Assembly: GCF_012396015.1 (NCBI RefSeq)
Contig: NZ_JAAXOQ010000017.1
Span: forward strand, 1-64,000
Source of the DNA: Tsukamurella spumae
GTDB lineage: Bacteria > Actinomycetota > Actinomycetes > Mycobacteriales > Mycobacteriaceae
DNA length: 64,000 nucleotides
Direction: 5' to 3'
Program-made: the position numbers and the translations under genes
Shown: positions 17,887 to 26,942 of the stretch, one piece after another
Layout of the letters: the number at the start of each line of letters is the position of its first letter
Numbering within the stretch: position 1 is the first letter of the stretch
Notes under the pieces: generated by a model
Database searches by the model: none
The model's input: only the letters and a program-made list of their open reading frames with translations
Told to the model about the DNA's origin: nothing

Positions 17887-18198
17887 TTAGCTCGCGCCTC
17901 CGAAGATGTCGATGGGCTTGCTATCGGCGCTCAGGGTCACGATGGCGCGCTTGGTGCTCTTGCGCTGACCGTAACCGGCACGGGTGCGCTTGCGCTTGCC
18001 CTGGCGGTTCAAGGTGTTGACGCTGTCGACCTTGACGCCGAAGACCTTCTCCACGGCGATCTTGATCTGCGTCTTGTTCGCATCCGGGTGCACCACGAAG
18101 GTGTACGTGTTCTCCTCGATCAGGCCGTAGGCCTTCTCGGAGATCACCGGCGCGAGCAGGATGTCCCGCGGGTCGGCGGGGATGGTTGCGGTTGCCAT
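17887..18198 (-). CDS. rplW: 50S ribosomal protein L23
   Basis: Ribosomal protein uL23, 103 residues, at the tunnel exit, where trigger factor and SRP dock. [19 protein letters not shown] near residue 10 and the [19 protein letters not shown] block are typical. Its start codon shares one base with the rplD stop. Confidence 0.98.
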   Translation of the reverse strand: MATATIPADPRDILLAPVISEKAYGLIEENTYTFVVHPDANKTQIKIAVEKVFGVKVDSVNTLNRQGKRKRTRAGYGQRKSTKRAIVTLSADSKPIDIFGGAS

Positions 18199-18851
18199 CA
18201 GGCGTTCGCCTCCTCGGTCTTCGTGGCGCTCGCGATGAACGAACCCAGAGCCTCACGGCTGAACACCAGGTCATCGGCGTCGAGGACGTCGTAGGTGTTG
18301 AGCTGGTCGGCGTAGATCCACTTCGCGTTCGGCAGGTTCTGGACGCTGCGCTGCGCGGTCAGGTCCTCGCGGCCGACGACCACGAGGAACTTCTTGCGCT
18401 CCGACAGCGCGGCCAGGAACAGGCGGGCGGTCTTGGTCGACGCCTCCTGGCCGGCCACCAGCTCGGTGACGACGTGGATACGGTCCTCGCGAACCCGGTC
18501 GGTGAGGGCACCGCGCAGGGCGGCGGCCTTCATCTTCTTCGGGGTGCGCTGGCTGTAGTCGCGCGGCTGCGGGCCGTGGACGGTGCCACCGCCGTTGAAC
18601 TGCGGCGCGCGGGTCGAGCCCTGACGGGCGCGGCCGGTGCCCTTCTGGCGGTACGGCTTACGACCACCGCCGCGGACCTCGCCGCGGGTCTTGGTCGAGT
18701 GGGTGCCGGCGCGCGCAGCGGCGAGCTGCGCGACGACCACCTGGTGCATCAGCGCGATGTTGGGCTCGACGTCGAAGATCTCGGCGGGGAGGTCGACGGT
18801 ACCGTCGACCTTGCCGTCGGCGGTCTTGACATCAAGAGTCAGCTTGCTCAT
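18198..18851 (-). CDS. rplD: 50S ribosomal protein L4
   Basis: Ribosomal protein uL4, 217 residues. The globular domain carries a long internal loop reaching the peptide tunnel ([20 protein letters not shown], about residues 54–73), followed by the [21 protein letters not shown] block. In proteobacteria L4 represses its own operon; whether that applies here is unknown. It overlaps the rplC stop by four bases. Confidence 0.98.
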   Translation of the reverse strand: MSKLTLDVKTADGKVDGTVDLPAEIFDVEPNIALMHQVVVAQLAAARAGTHSTKTRGEVRGGGRKPYRQKGTGRARQGSTRAPQFNGGGTVHGPQPRDYSQRTPKKMKAAALRGALTDRVREDRIHVVTELVAGQEASTKTARLFLAALSERKKFLVVVGREDLTAQRSVQNLPNAKWIYADQLNTYDVLDADDLVFSREALGSFIASATKTEEANA

Positions 18852-19513
18852 GCGCGAGCACCACCCTTCACAGCGGTACGGACCATCACGAGGCCGCCCT
18901 TGCGGCCGGGGATGGCGCCCTTGATCAGCAGGACGCCGGCGTCGGCGTCCACCTTGAACACGGACAGGTTCTGCGTGGTCACCTTGTCGGAGCCCATGCG
19001 GCCGGCCATGCGCACGCCCTTGAAGACGCGGCCCGGCGTGGCGCAGCCACCGATGGAACCGGGGGCGCGGTGCACGGCCTGTGCGCCGTGGCTGGCGCCG
19101 AGACCGGCGAAGCCGTGGCGCTTCATGACGCCGGCGTAGCCCTTGCCCTTGCTGATGCCGGTGACGTCGACGAAATTGCCCGCCTCGAACACGTCGGCGC
19201 CCAGCTCCTGGCCCACCTCGTAGTCGGCGGCGGCACCGGCGTCGGCGAGCCGCAGCTCGGCGATGTGGCGACGCGGGGTGACACCGGCCTTGGAGAACTG
19301 GCCCGAGACGGGCTTGTTCACCTTGCGGGGGTCGATCGCGCCGAAGGCGAGCTGCACGGCGTCGTAGCCGTCAGCGGCCTGGGTACGGATCTGGGTGACC
19401 ACGTTCGGCCCGGCCTTGACGACGGTGACCGGGACGACCCGGTTGTTCTCGTCGAAGACCTGGGTCATGCCGAGCTTGGTGCCCAGGATTCCCTTGATCT
19501 TGTTCTCAGTCAT
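18848..19513 (-). CDS. rplC: 50S ribosomal protein L3
   Basis: Ribosomal protein uL3, 221 residues, one of the first proteins in large-subunit assembly. The N-terminus [18 protein letters not shown] and the central loop [20 protein letters not shown] that reaches the peptidyl transferase centre are diagnostic. It starts 20 bases after the rpsJ stop. Confidence 0.98.
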   Translation of the reverse strand: MTENKIKGILGTKLGMTQVFDENNRVVPVTVVKAGPNVVTQIRTQAADGYDAVQLAFGAIDPRKVNKPVSGQFSKAGVTPRRHIAELRLADAGAAADYEVGQELGADVFEAGNFVDVTGISKGKGYAGVMKRHGFAGLGASHGAQAVHRAPGSIGGCATPGRVFKGVRMAGRMGSDKVTTQNLSVFKVDADAGVLLIKGAIPGRKGGLVMVRTAVKGGARA

Positions 19514-19533
19514 ATCGATTTCTCCGCAGCCGC

Positions 19534-19839
19534 TTACTGGATGTTCACGTCGACGCTGGCCGGCAGGTCGATGCGCATGAGCGCGTCGACCGTCTTCGGC
19601 GTCGGGTCCAGGATGTCGATCAGCCGCTTGTGCGTACGCATCTCGAAGTGCTCGCGCGAGTCCTTGTACTTGTGCGGCGAACGGATGACGCAGTACACGT
19701 TCTTCTCCGTCGGCAGCGGCACGGGACCGACCACGCGGGCGCCGGTGCGGGTCACGGTCTCGACGATCTTCCGAGCAGACGCGTCGATCGCCTCATGGTC
19801 ATAGGCCTTGAGCCTGATGCGGATCTTCTGTCCCGCCAC
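19534..19839 (-). CDS. rpsJ: 30S ribosomal protein S10
   Basis: Ribosomal protein uS10, 101 residues, also the NusB partner in antitermination. [21 protein letters not shown] at the start and [21 protein letters not shown] are diagnostic. The start is GTG at 19839, following AGAGGAC. It heads the S10 operon of eleven genes on this strand. In a standard supercluster tuf would lie just upstream; here tuf is 22 kb away and a divergent esterase gene is the neighbour. Confidence 0.98.
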   Translation of the reverse strand: MAGQKIRIRLKAYDHEAIDASARKIVETVTRTGARVVGPVPLPTEKNVYCVIRSPHKYKDSREHFEMRTHKRLIDILDPTPKTVDALMRIDLPASVDVNIQ

Positions 19840-20223
19840 GCTGTGTCCTCTTCCGTCAAGTGTTCAAACGTATTGCTAGACACACGGACAGCTGAATCAC
19901 CTGCGGGAACGTGTCCCGCTTGAAGTCGATCGACGCTGTTCATGTATCAATTTGCTCCGGTCCACGCGGTCGGGCGTGTCGCGCTGGCGCTCATGCTCCG
20001 CCGTGTGTTCCGGTGGCTCCCTCGAGGGGGGCCGGGTCGATACCGTCATCGAGTGGCGGTCCGCCCCCGTGACGAGGAAACGTCACACGGGACCGCGCCG
20101 CCCGACAAGGCAACCCGACCAGTATGCACTGCTCGGGCCGCTTCTTCAAATCGAACCGATCGATCCGGTCGGTGCGATTCGCGTCACACCCCGCGGCCCG
20201 TGCGCTCTGGAAGAATGTGGGCC
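19840..20223. other. Intergenic leader region between rpsJ and the divergent esterase gene
   Basis: No gene is seen in these 384 bases. The rpsJ side should hold the S10 operon promoter and leader. A hairpin GCGGGA-ACGTG-TCCCGC (19903–19919) lies about 65 bases upstream of rpsJ, but I find no convincing pair of promoter boxes. The esterase side is GC-rich without obvious sites. Confidence 0.5.
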
Positions 20224-21231
20224 ATGACCGAGCAGCGCGTCGCGCCGAAGCTGGGCGCGCTGATCTTGGTGGGGTCCCTGGCCGCCGGGCTCGTCGGCTG
20301 CACCGTCGAACCGGGGTCCCGGCCGGGCGGACCGTCTACCTCCGCCGCCGCATCGAAGACGCGGATGATCCCGCGTCCCGCCGCCACGGTGCGCGACGAC
20401 GCCGTCCGGTACACCTATCCCGCGCCGAAGGCGGATCCGCGCCAGAACTACGGCAATCTCTACCTGCCGCGGGGCGCGCAAGCCCCGCACACGCTCCCCG
20501 TGGTGGTGCTGATCCACGGCGGCGGCTGGCGGAACCGCTCCGGCGCGGGGTACATGTCCGATGTCGCTCGGGCGCTGCAGGCCGCCGGCCTCGCGGTCTG
20601 GAACATCGAGTACCGGCGCGTGGGATCCGGCGGCGGCTGGCCCACCACCTTCACCGACGTGGGCTACGCCGTCGACCACGTGCCCGCCCTGGCCGAATCC
20701 GCGCCCGCGCTGGACCCGACGAACGTGATCCTCGTGGGGCACAGCGCCGGCGGGCAGCTCGCGGCGTGGGCGGCCTCGCGGCGCATCCTGCCGCCGGGGT
20801 CGCCCGGCGTGACCTGGCCGGTGGGCGGCGGTCCGACGGTGACCCCGCGCGCGTTCGTGTCCATGGCCGGCGTGCTCGACATGCGCACCAGCTCACGCCT
20901 CAACGATCACGTGCGCAACGCGCTCGGCGGGATGCCGGACCGGGTGCCGGAGCGGTACGCCCTGGCCAATCCGATCCAGCGGATCGACCCGACGATGCCC
21001 TCCGTCGCGATCCACGGGACCAAGGACACCGTCGTCCCGGCCGAGGAGTCCGTGTCCTTCGTCGCCGCGGCGCAGGCCCTCGGCGCGCCCTCGCTGCTGG
21101 TCGAGCTCGACGGTGCCAACCACGGCTCCCCCGTCAACGTCCGGTCGCCGTACTGGCCGCGGATCCAGGAGACGATCGTGCGGCTCGCGAACGGGGGCTT
21201 CGACGCCCTCGCCGCGAACCCGCCCCGCTGA
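20224..21231 (+). CDS. Lipoprotein alpha/beta-hydrolase (esterase)
   Basis: A 335-residue exported esterase. The N-terminus (hydrophobic stretch 10–24, then AAGLVGC) fits a lipoprotein signal with acylated Cys near residue 25. The catalytic domain has the HGGGW oxyanion motif near residue 99, the nucleophile in GHSAGG near 176, Asp in GTKDTVVP near 265 and His in NHGSP near 303, all in the normal order of BD-FAE/hormone-sensitive-lipase-like carboxylesterases. It probably hydrolyses short acyl esters outside the membrane. ATG at 20224 is chosen over an in-frame ATG nine bases upstream. Confidence 0.9.
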   Translation: MTEQRVAPKLGALILVGSLAAGLVGCTVEPGSRPGGPSTSAAASKTRMIPRPAATVRDDAVRYTYPAPKADPRQNYGNLYLPRGAQAPHTLPVVVLIHGGGWRNRSGAGYMSDVARALQAAGLAVWNIEYRRVGSGGGWPTTFTDVGYAVDHVPALAESAPALDPTNVILVGHSAGGQLAAWAASRRILPPGSPGVTWPVGGGPTVTPRAFVSMAGVLDMRTSSRLNDHVRNALGGMPDRVPERYALANPIQRIDPTMPSVAIHGTKDTVVPAEESVSFVAAAQALGAPSLLVELDGANHGSPVNVRSPYWPRIQETIVRLANGGFDALAANPPR

Positions 21232-21245
21232 TCCGCCGGCTTCGG

Positions 21246-21851
21246 TCAGGCGGTGAACCAGCGGCGCGAGGACTCCGGCGCCCACAGCAGGATCGGGACC
21301 GCAATGGTGGCGACGATGCCCCAGCAGGTGATGAGAAGAAGCGCCGCGATCACCGTCGCCACGATCGGCACAGCCTTCTGCCGCTTCAGGAGCAGCAGGA
21401 CGCCGCTGGCGATGGCCGCGACGGCGAGCACGATCGCCAGGATGATCCCGACCACGTAGCCCGCCATGACCCCCGTGCGGTCCAGGGCGCTCACCGAGCC
21501 CGACGAGACGACCAGGCCCGCCAGCTGGAGCAGCAGGATCCCCGCGCCCATCACGATGAGCACGATCGCCGCGGCGAGCACCGTGCCCGGACGCGTCGTG
21601 GGCGCGCCGCCGAACCCGGGCTGGCCGAAGCCCTGCTGCGGGTAGCCGGGCTGGCCGTACGGCTGCTGCGGGTAGCCGGGCTGGCCGTACGACTGCTGCG
21701 CGTAGCCGGGTTGGCCGTAGGGCTGCTGCTGCGAGTAGTCCGGCTGGCCGTAGGGCTGCTGCGGATACTCGGGCAGCCCGCCGTTCTGCTGCGGCCCCTG
21801 CGGCTGCTGCGGGCCCTGCGGATTCTGGCCGTACGGGTCGTTCGCGGTCAT
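21246..21851 (-). CDS. Membrane protein with Gln/Pro/Tyr/Gly repeat N-terminus
   Basis: A 201-residue protein. Residues 1–85 are low complexity, built from repeats of about seven residues of the type [10 protein letters not shown]. Residues about 88–190 contain four hydrophobic segments. This architecture, a cytoplasmic prolinerich repeat followed by a small membrane bundle, is frequent in actinobacterial proteins of unknown role near the cell envelope and division apparatus. The repeat DNA is itself tandemly repeated (21640–21790), so length variation between strains is expected. It is convergent with the esterase gene, only 14 bases away. No function can be assigned. Confidence 0.82.
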   Translation of the reverse strand: MTANDPYGQNPQGPQQPQGPQQNGGLPEYPQQPYGQPDYSQQQPYGQPGYAQQSYGQPGYPQQPYGQPGYPQQGFGQPGFGGAPTTRPGTVLAAAIVLIVMGAGILLLQLAGLVVSSGSVSALDRTGVMAGYVVGIILAIVLAVAAIASGVLLLLKRQKAVPIVATVIAALLLITCWGIVATIAVPILLWAPESSRRWFTA

Positions 21852-21921
21852 TGATCTCTCCCCTTCGATGATGATGCGATCACGCTACCTCCGGGCGGCT
21901 CGGCCGCGTCCCGCCCGCGAA

Positions 21922-21937
21922 CTTACTGCGCGGTAAG
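21922..21937. promoter_or_regulatory. Inverted repeat CTTAC-TGCGCG-GTAAG, TetR-type operator candidate
   Basis: Five-base inverted arms around six bases, nine bases upstream of the DUF4442 gene. The TTAC-n6-GTAA geometry resembles operators of mycobacterial TetR-family repressors of lipid genes. No tetR gene is adjacent in the window. Confidence 0.4.
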
Positions 21938-21946
21938 ATAGCCGAC

Positions 21947-22429
21947 ATGACGAACACCAACACGTTGAAGATGTGGCGCACGCTGAGCGACAAGCCGCTC
22001 GGCAAGCTGGCCTTCTCGGCCGCCGCCTCACTCAAGGCGCCCTACTTCGCGTCGGTCACCCCGTACATCTCCGAGATCGAGTACGGCCGCGCGGTCGTCC
22101 ACGGCCCCAAGTGGTGGTTCGTCCAGAACCACATCGGCACCTTCCACGCCATTGCGGCGTGCAACCTGGCCGAGGTCGGCATGGGCATGGTCATGGAGGC
22201 CTCCACGCCGGGCACCCACCGCTGGCTGCCGAAGTCGATGACGGTGGACTACCTCGCCAAGGCTGAGTCCTCACTGGTCGCGACCGCGACACTGGCCGAG
22301 GAGATCGATTGGGACGCGATCACCGCCGGGCGCGATGTGGCCGTCGAGATCGCGGTCCGCGACAAGAAGGGCACCGAGGTGGTGCACGCCCGGATCACGA
22401 CCTGGGTCACACCCAAGCCCTCGAACTGA
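21947..22429 (+). CDS. DUF4442 hotdog-fold protein (thioesterase-like)
   Basis: A 160-residue single hotdog-fold protein of the DUF4442 type, related to PaaI-like acyl-CoA thioesterases. The central stretch WFVQNHIGTFHAIAACNLAEVGMG (about residues 65–88) holds the usual active-site helix with His and Asn/Glu candidates, and HRWLPKSMTVDYLAKA (about 97–112) is the typical strand. It probably acts on an acyl-CoA or another thioester in the cytoplasm. A TetR-type inverted repeat lies directly upstream, so it may belong to a lipid regulon. Confidence 0.87.
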   Translation: MTNTNTLKMWRTLSDKPLGKLAFSAAASLKAPYFASVTPYISEIEYGRAVVHGPKWWFVQNHIGTFHAIAACNLAEVGMGMVMEASTPGTHRWLPKSMTVDYLAKAESSLVATATLAEEIDWDAITAGRDVAVEIAVRDKKGTEVVHARITTWVTPKPSN

Positions 22430-22550
22430 CCGATTTCTGCAACTCACACACCAGTAGCAACGTGAGTTAACAAGGTTCACTCGGTTTACAGGCGGTGCGG
22501 TGTGTGGCACGCTACCGTCGCACAGTCCTGCGCCCGGCCCGAGGAGAATC

Positions 22551-23282
22551 ATGCGCCGCACCACCGTGACCACGCCCCGCTCCGCGGTCGCGTCCGTCGC
22601 CCGCAGGGCGGCCGCGACAACGGCCGTCCTGGGCACCGTCGCCGTGCTCGCGCCCGGCGCCGCGCAGGCCGAGCCGGTGACGACCATCGTGCCCGGCAGC
22701 TCCGTGCTCACGGTGTCGAAGCTCGTCGGGAACGTGGCCGACGGTCGCGGCTGCACCGTCGGGTTCATCGGGCAGCGCCCCGACGGTTCGCGGGTGGGCA
22801 TCTACGCCGGCCACTGCGGCGACCAGGGCCAGCAGGTCGTGGTCGACGGTCGCATCGTCGGCGTGAACACCGCCTCGTCGGCGCCCAGCCTGACCAAGAC
22901 CGATCTGTTCGTCGTGCCGGACGCCCCCGATTGGGGCGTCTTCGCCCTCGACCCGAAGCTGGCGAAGGCCGCGCCCGGCGGCCGGATCCGCCCGAGCACG
23001 GTCGGTACCGCGCGGGCCGGAGACCAGGTCTGCAGCCAGGGCATCTCGTCCGGCTGGCGCTGCGGTTCCGTGGTGAGCGTCGACGGCGGCTACATCGCCA
23101 CGACGATCCCCGTGCAGGTGGGCGACAGCGGCGGGCCGCTGATCCGCACCTCCGACAACGCCGCCCTCGGCATCGCCAGTCGCGCCGCCACGTTCGACGG
23201 TCCGCTGCGCCGCAACGGTTCGCTCTTCTACGACCTGGGCTCCGCGCTCCGCGCGAGCGGCACGTCGCTCGTCGTCGGGTAG
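22551..23282 (+). CDS. Secreted trypsin-like serine protease
   Basis: A 243-residue exported protease of the chymotrypsin (S1) fold. Residues 1–40 are a signal peptide with a twin-arginine-like ARRAA and cleavage near AQA. The catalytic His is in AGHCG (His88), the nucleophile in GDSGGPL (Ser193), and the Asp is most likely in TKTDLFVV (about 122). Cys68 and Cys89 can pair, as can the later CSQGISSGWRC pair. GAGGAG precedes the ATG. Homologues are extracellular proteases or, with an altered pocket, non-degrading binders; the intact triad argues for activity. Confidence 0.9.
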   Translation: MRRTTVTTPRSAVASVARRAAATTAVLGTVAVLAPGAAQAEPVTTIVPGSSVLTVSKLVGNVADGRGCTVGFIGQRPDGSRVGIYAGHCGDQGQQVVVDGRIVGVNTASSAPSLTKTDLFVVPDAPDWGVFALDPKLAKAAPGGRIRPSTVGTARAGDQVCSQGISSGWRCGSVVSVDGGYIATTIPVQVGDSGGPLIRTSDNAALGIASRAATFDGPLRRNGSLFYDLGSALRASGTSLVVG

Positions 23283-23319
23283 CCGCGGGGCTAACCGGCG
23301 ACCGCGGATTCCGCCGGAT

Positions 23320-24417
23320 TCAGTCGCGCCAGAGCGTGGCCGGATCGGTGGTCTCGGCCGACGGCGCCGCGGGGATGCCGGCCGGCGTGCGGGAGAACCG
23401 CGGAGCGGGCATCGGCGCCATCGCTCCCCCGACCTCCTGCAGGTTGCCGCGCGCCGCCATGTGCGGGTGCTTCGGCGCCTCCTCGAAGGTGAGGATCGGC
23501 GCGACGCAGGCATCGGAGTCGAAGAAGACCTCGGCCCATTCGTCACGGGTGCGGGTCTTCAGCGCGGCGCCGATCGCGGCGCGCAGCTCGGGCCAGCGGT
23601 TCTGATCGAGCTGGAAGGGCAGGTCGTCCTGCTTCAGGCCCAGCTTGTCCAGCAGCTCGGCGAAGAACTGCGGTTCGATCGCGCCGACGGAGACGTACTT
23701 GCCGTCGGAGGTCTCGTAGGTGTCGTAGAAGGGCGCGCCGCCGTCGAGGGTGTTCACGCCGCGCTCGTCGCTCCAGATGCCCTGGCCCCGGAAGTCCCAC
23801 TGCATCTGCCCGATGAGGGAGGCACCGTCGACCATGGCGACGTCGATGACCTGCCCCTTGCCCGAGGTCTGCCGCTCGTACAGCGCGGCGAGCACGCCGA
23901 AGACCAGGAACATCGACCCGCCGGCGAAGTCGCCGACGAGGTTGAGCGGCGGCACCGGCCGCTCGCCCCGGCGGCCGATCGCGTGCAGGATCCCCGTCAG
24001 CGACAGGTAGTTCATGTCGTGGCCGGCCCGCTGCGCGAAGGGGCCGTCCTGGCCCCAGCCGGTCATCCGGGCGAAGACGATGCGGGGGTTGCGCTCGAGC
24101 ACCACGTCGGGCCCGAGCCCGAGGCGCTCCATGACGCCGGGGCGGAAGCCCTCGACGATGACATCGGCGCGGTCGATGAGCTCGAGGATGGTGGCGATAT
24201 CGGCCGGGTTCTTCAGGTCGGCCTCGACGATGGTGCGACCGCGCTTGACGCCCGAGGGCTTGCCGCTGATGCCGGTCACGCCGACTCCCGGACGCTGCAC
24301 GGACACCACGTCGGCGCCCTGGTCCGCGAGAAGCATCGCCGCGTGCGGGGCGGGCCCGAGACCGGCGAACTCGACCACCTTCAGCCCGGCGAGCGGGCCC
24401 TGCTTCGTATCAGTCAT
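23320..24417 (-). CDS. Family III CoA-transferase / alpha-methylacyl-CoA racemase-like
   Basis: A 365-residue member of the CaiB/BaiF/Amacr family. [28 protein letters not shown] opens the protein, and [11 protein letters not shown] near residue 125 contains the His-Asp region of Mcr-type racemases. Either racemisation of 2-methylacyl-CoA, used in breakdown of branched and sterol side chains, or CoA transfer is possible. The GHDMNY version favours the racemase. It is divergent from the small hydrolase gene at 24451, with which it shares a 33-base promoter gap. Confidence 0.88.
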   Translation of the reverse strand: MTDTKQGPLAGLKVVEFAGLGPAPHAAMLLADQGADVVSVQRPGVGVTGISGKPSGVKRGRTIVEADLKNPADIATILELIDRADVIVEGFRPGVMERLGLGPDVVLERNPRIVFARMTGWGQDGPFAQRAGHDMNYLSLTGILHAIGRRGERPVPPLNLVGDFAGGSMFLVFGVLAALYERQTSGKGQVIDVAMVDGASLIGQMQWDFRGQGIWSDERGVNTLDGGAPFYDTYETSDGKYVSVGAIEPQFFAELLDKLGLKQDDLPFQLDQNRWPELRAAIGAALKTRTRDEWAEVFFDSDACVAPILTFEEAPKHPHMAARGNLQEVGGAMAPMPAPRFSRTPAGIPAAPSAETTDPATLWRD

Positions 24418-24450
24418 GAATGCACGTTAACTTGCCCGTATCCTGAGCGG

Positions 24451-25074
24451 GTGACCTGGCTCTCGATTGACGATCCCGAAGGCCCCGGCGCCGCTGCGCG
24501 CGCGACCCTCGTCCTCGCCCACGGGGCCGGCGGCAACCGCGATCAGGCCATGCTGCGGCTGCTCGGCGTGGAGCTCGCGCAGCGCGGCGTCCGCACGGTC
24601 CGCATCGACCTCCCGTTCCGCAGGCAGCGCCCGAAGGGGCCGCCGTCACCGTCGGGCCAGGCGGCGGACCGCGCCTCCTTCGCGGAGACCGTACGGCTCC
24701 TCGACGTCGACGGTCCGCTGCTCTGGGGCGGGCACAGCTACGGCGGGCGGATGGCGTCGATGGCCGTCGGCGAGCCCGCCGACGGTGCCGAACTCCCCGA
24801 CGGCCTGGTGCTGCTGTCCTATCCGCTGCACCCGCCGGGCCGCCCGGAGAAGGCGCGCACTGCGCACCTACCGGGCATCGAGATCCCGACGGTGCTCGTG
24901 CACGGCAAGCGCGATCCCTTCGCCTCTCCGGCGGAGCTGGCCGAAGCCGCGGAGCTCATCACCGGTCCGACCACGATCGTGGAAGTCGCTGCGGCGCACG
25001 ACCTGGCGCCCGCGAAGTCCGGCGCCCCGGCGCGGGCCGCCGACGCGGTGATCGCGCTACTCGACGCCCTGTAG
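24451..25074 (+). CDS. Small alpha/beta-hydrolase (KANL3/Tex30-like)
   Basis: A 207-residue hydrolase of the dienelactone-hydrolase-like KANL3/Tex30 group. LVLAHGAGGNRDQ near residue 20 forms the oxyanion loop, GGHSYGGRM near 93 holds the nucleophile, and HGKRDPF near 152 and AAHDL near 178 provide the Asp and His. The substrate is unknown. The start is GTG at 24451, close to the divergent CoA-transferase gene. Its last 18 bases overlap the end of the convergent gene at 25057. Confidence 0.8.
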   Translation: MTWLSIDDPEGPGAAARATLVLAHGAGGNRDQAMLRLLGVELAQRGVRTVRIDLPFRRQRPKGPPSPSGQAADRASFAETVRLLDVDGPLLWGGHSYGGRMASMAVGEPADGAELPDGLVLLSYPLHPPGRPEKARTAHLPGIEIPTVLVHGKRDPFASPAELAEAAELITGPTTIVEVAAAHDLAPAKSGAPARAADAVIALLDAL

Positions 25075-25689
25075 CACCGGCACCCGCCGCAGCACGCGGA
25101 CCACGGGAAGGGCGTGCGCGGCGGCGAACGCAGCTGCGGAATCGCCGTCGCGCACATCGCCGTTCGCGTCTACCAGGCGGCACATCATGACGACCGGTGC
25201 GCTGCCCGCCGCCCTAGCCAGGTCCACGGCGCGTTCCCAGACCCGTTGTTGCGCCTCGTATCCGCCGTCGCTGCACCGAACCGGAATCACGTGGCCGGGT
25301 CGCACGAGATCGTCGGCGACGGTGCGCGGGTCGGCCAGCACGCGCATGGTGCGCGCCCGATCCCGGGCGGAGATCCCCGTCCCCACCCCGACCGCGTCGA
25401 CCGCGACGGTGAAGGGCAGTCCGCTGTTCTCCGATGCCAGGACGCACTGGTCGGGAATCCGCAAGGCGTCCAGGAGCGCTGAGGGTGCCGCCGCATGCAG
25501 CATCCCGGACGAGTGGCGCACGGCGAAGGCGACCGTTGCCCCGGAGGCGGCGGCCGCGGGCAGCGCGAGCACGGCGCCCTCGTCGTCGACCAGGATCACG
25601 AAGGCGCCCGCGGCGAAGGCGGCGCGCGCCGCGTCATCGTCGGCGTCCTCGCCGGGGTGCGCGGATTGCGGTGTGGACAGGGGGATCAC
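25057..25689 (-). CDS. Divergent 3,4-dihydroxy-2-butanone-4-phosphate synthase homologue
   Basis: A 210-residue protein clearly related to RibB (the first enzyme of riboflavin side-chain formation). FTVAVDAVGVGTGISARDRART near residue 92 and RPGHVIPVRCSDGGY near 128 match the family. The catalytic loop is wrong, though: the family's D-R-E-N-E-G-D acidic motif should follow VDDE near residue 34, and here it reads GAVLALP. The usual NTD is replaced by ASE. It is therefore unlikely to be a standard synthase. It is the last gene behind the GntR regulator, 19 bases downstream, in an operon with a flavin reductase, so a flavin- or pathway-related new role is plausible. No FMN riboswitch is seen upstream. 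Confidence 0.75.
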   Translation of the reverse strand: MIPLSTPQSAHPGEDADDDAARAAFAAGAFVILVDDEGAVLALPAAAASGATVAFAVRHSSGMLHAAAPSALLDALRIPDQCVLASENSGLPFTVAVDAVGVGTGISARDRARTMRVLADPRTVADDLVRPGHVIPVRCSDGGYEAQQRVWERAVDLARAAGSAPVVMMCRLVDANGDVRDGDSAAAFAAAHALPVVRVLRRVPVLQGVE

Positions 25690-25708
25690 GTGGTCTTCCG
25701 TTTCGTTA

Positions 25709-26368
25709 TCAGGTGTCGAGCCCGGCGAGCAGCGCGCGCCGACTGGCGCGAACGTGCTCGCGCATCACGTGCTCCGCGCTGTCCCCGTCCTTCGCGGTGA
25801 TCAGCTCGAGCACATGGTGATGCTCGCGTCCGGACTGGTGCGGCCGGCCCGGCTGGCTCAGTGACGTGGTCACCAACCGCGAGTAGGCCAGCTGGTTCAT
25901 CAGGGTGCGGTAGTGCGCCTCCAGCTTGCGGTTGTCCGCTCCCACGATGATGAGGTCGTGGAACTCCTCGACCAGCTCGGCGTAGCGCTCGCGATCATCG
26001 CTCGCCACCGCGAGATCCGCCTGCCGCAGGTTCTCCTCGAGCCGGTCCAGTTCCGGGACCCGGCCCCGCTGCGCCATGAGTCTGGCGGCGGCGCCCTCCA
26101 ACAGCTCCTTCATCACGAACAGCTCCGTGATCTCGCGGCGCGACGGGGCGGTGACGAAAGTTCCCACCCTGGGCCGGATCTCGACGAGACCTTCGGTCTG
26201 CAACTGTTTGAAGGTCTCTCGCACCGGTGTGCGCGAGACGCCGAACTCCTCGGCGAGAGCGATCTCGGACAGGTTGACGCCGGGTGCGACCTCACCGTCG
26301 ATGATCCGCCGGCGAACCTCGGTGATCAGTCGTCCCTGAATCGACCCCGATCCGTTCTTCTCCGCCAC
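25709..26368 (-). CDS. GntR-family (FadR/FCD) transcriptional regulator
   Basis: A 219-residue regulator. The N-terminal winged helix contains EEFGVSRTPVRETFKQLQTEGLVEIRPRVGTFV (about residues 35–70), and the C-terminal FCD helical domain binds metal or small acids (Asp, His in EEFHDLI and RTLMNQLAY, then REHHHVLELI). It probably senses the pathway substrate and controls the two divergent operons through the TTGCATGCAA sites at 28820 and 29044, a sequence of the type bound by FCD-GntR proteins. GTG at 26368 is chosen over GTG at 26410 because AGGAG lies seven bases before it. Confidence 0.9.
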   Translation of the reverse strand: MAEKNGSGSIQGRLITEVRRRIIDGEVAPGVNLSEIALAEEFGVSRTPVRETFKQLQTEGLVEIRPRVGTFVTAPSRREITELFVMKELLEGAAARLMAQRGRVPELDRLEENLRQADLAVASDDRERYAELVEEFHDLIIVGADNRKLEAHYRTLMNQLAYSRLVTTSLSQPGRPHQSGREHHHVLELITAKDGDSAEHVMREHVRASRRALLAGLDT

Positions 26369-26414
26369 AGCGCTGCTCCTGCCTCGTCCACCTGCGCGCC
26401 GCCGACGCACAGCG

Positions 26415-26942
26415 TCACTGTGCGAGGGATTCGAGCGCGCTCCCGTCGAAGAACATACCTGCGCTATAGACCATGGGAGCGATGTCGGTGACCGTCGCGT
26501 GCACGACGCGGCAGATGAAAATCGTGTGCGTGCTGGCGTGCAGGCGTTCCCGGATCCGCGTCTCCATCTGCGCCGCGCTGCGGGCGAGCAGCGGGCTGCC
26601 GTGCGGGCCCGGCTCCCAATCGACGCCGGCGAACTTGTCGTCGGACTTCGTCGCGAACCGGGTGACCACGTCGAGCTGAGCGGTCGAGAGGATGTTGATC
26701 GCCAGGTGGTCGGTGCGGAAGAGGCAATCGTGCGTCGAGGAGGTGTGCTGCACGGCGACCATCACGGTGGGCGGGTCGAGGGAGATGCTGGAGAACGCGT
26801 TCACGGCGAGGCCGCGCGGTACTCCGTCGTCGATGGCCGTCACGACGGTGACGCCGCTGATGAATCGGCGGTTCACCTGCTTCATCATGTCCAGGTCGGG
26901 CGTGTGCACTGCGGTGCTCCTCGGTGTCGTCGTTGTGCTCAT
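26415..26942 (-). CDS. Flavin reductase (RutF/HpaC type)
   Basis: A 175-residue flavin reductase-like FMN-binding split-barrel protein. VNRRFISGVTVVTAIDDGVPRGLAVNAFSSISLDPPTVMVAV (residues 23–64) is the family signature. It should reduce FMN with NAD(P)H and hand it to a two-component monooxygenase; the luciferase-like enzyme at 32498 is the obvious client. Its ATG overlaps the stop of the permease fusion gene (TGATG), so both are made from one message starting at 28825. Confidence 0.92.
   Translation of the reverse strand: MSTTTTPRSTAVHTPDLDMMKQVNRRFISGVTVVTAIDDGVPRGLAVNAFSSISLDPPTVMVAVQHTSSTHDCLFRTDHLAINILSTAQLDVVTRFATKSDDKFAGVDWEPGPHGSPLLARSAAQMETRIRERLHASTHTIFICRVVHATVTDIAPMVYSAGMFFDGSALESLAQ

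Noticed and set aside
25690-25708. FMN riboswitch for the RibB-like gene
   Set aside because: The gap to the upstream gene is about 19 bases, far too short, and none of the riboswitch's conserved segments are seen.
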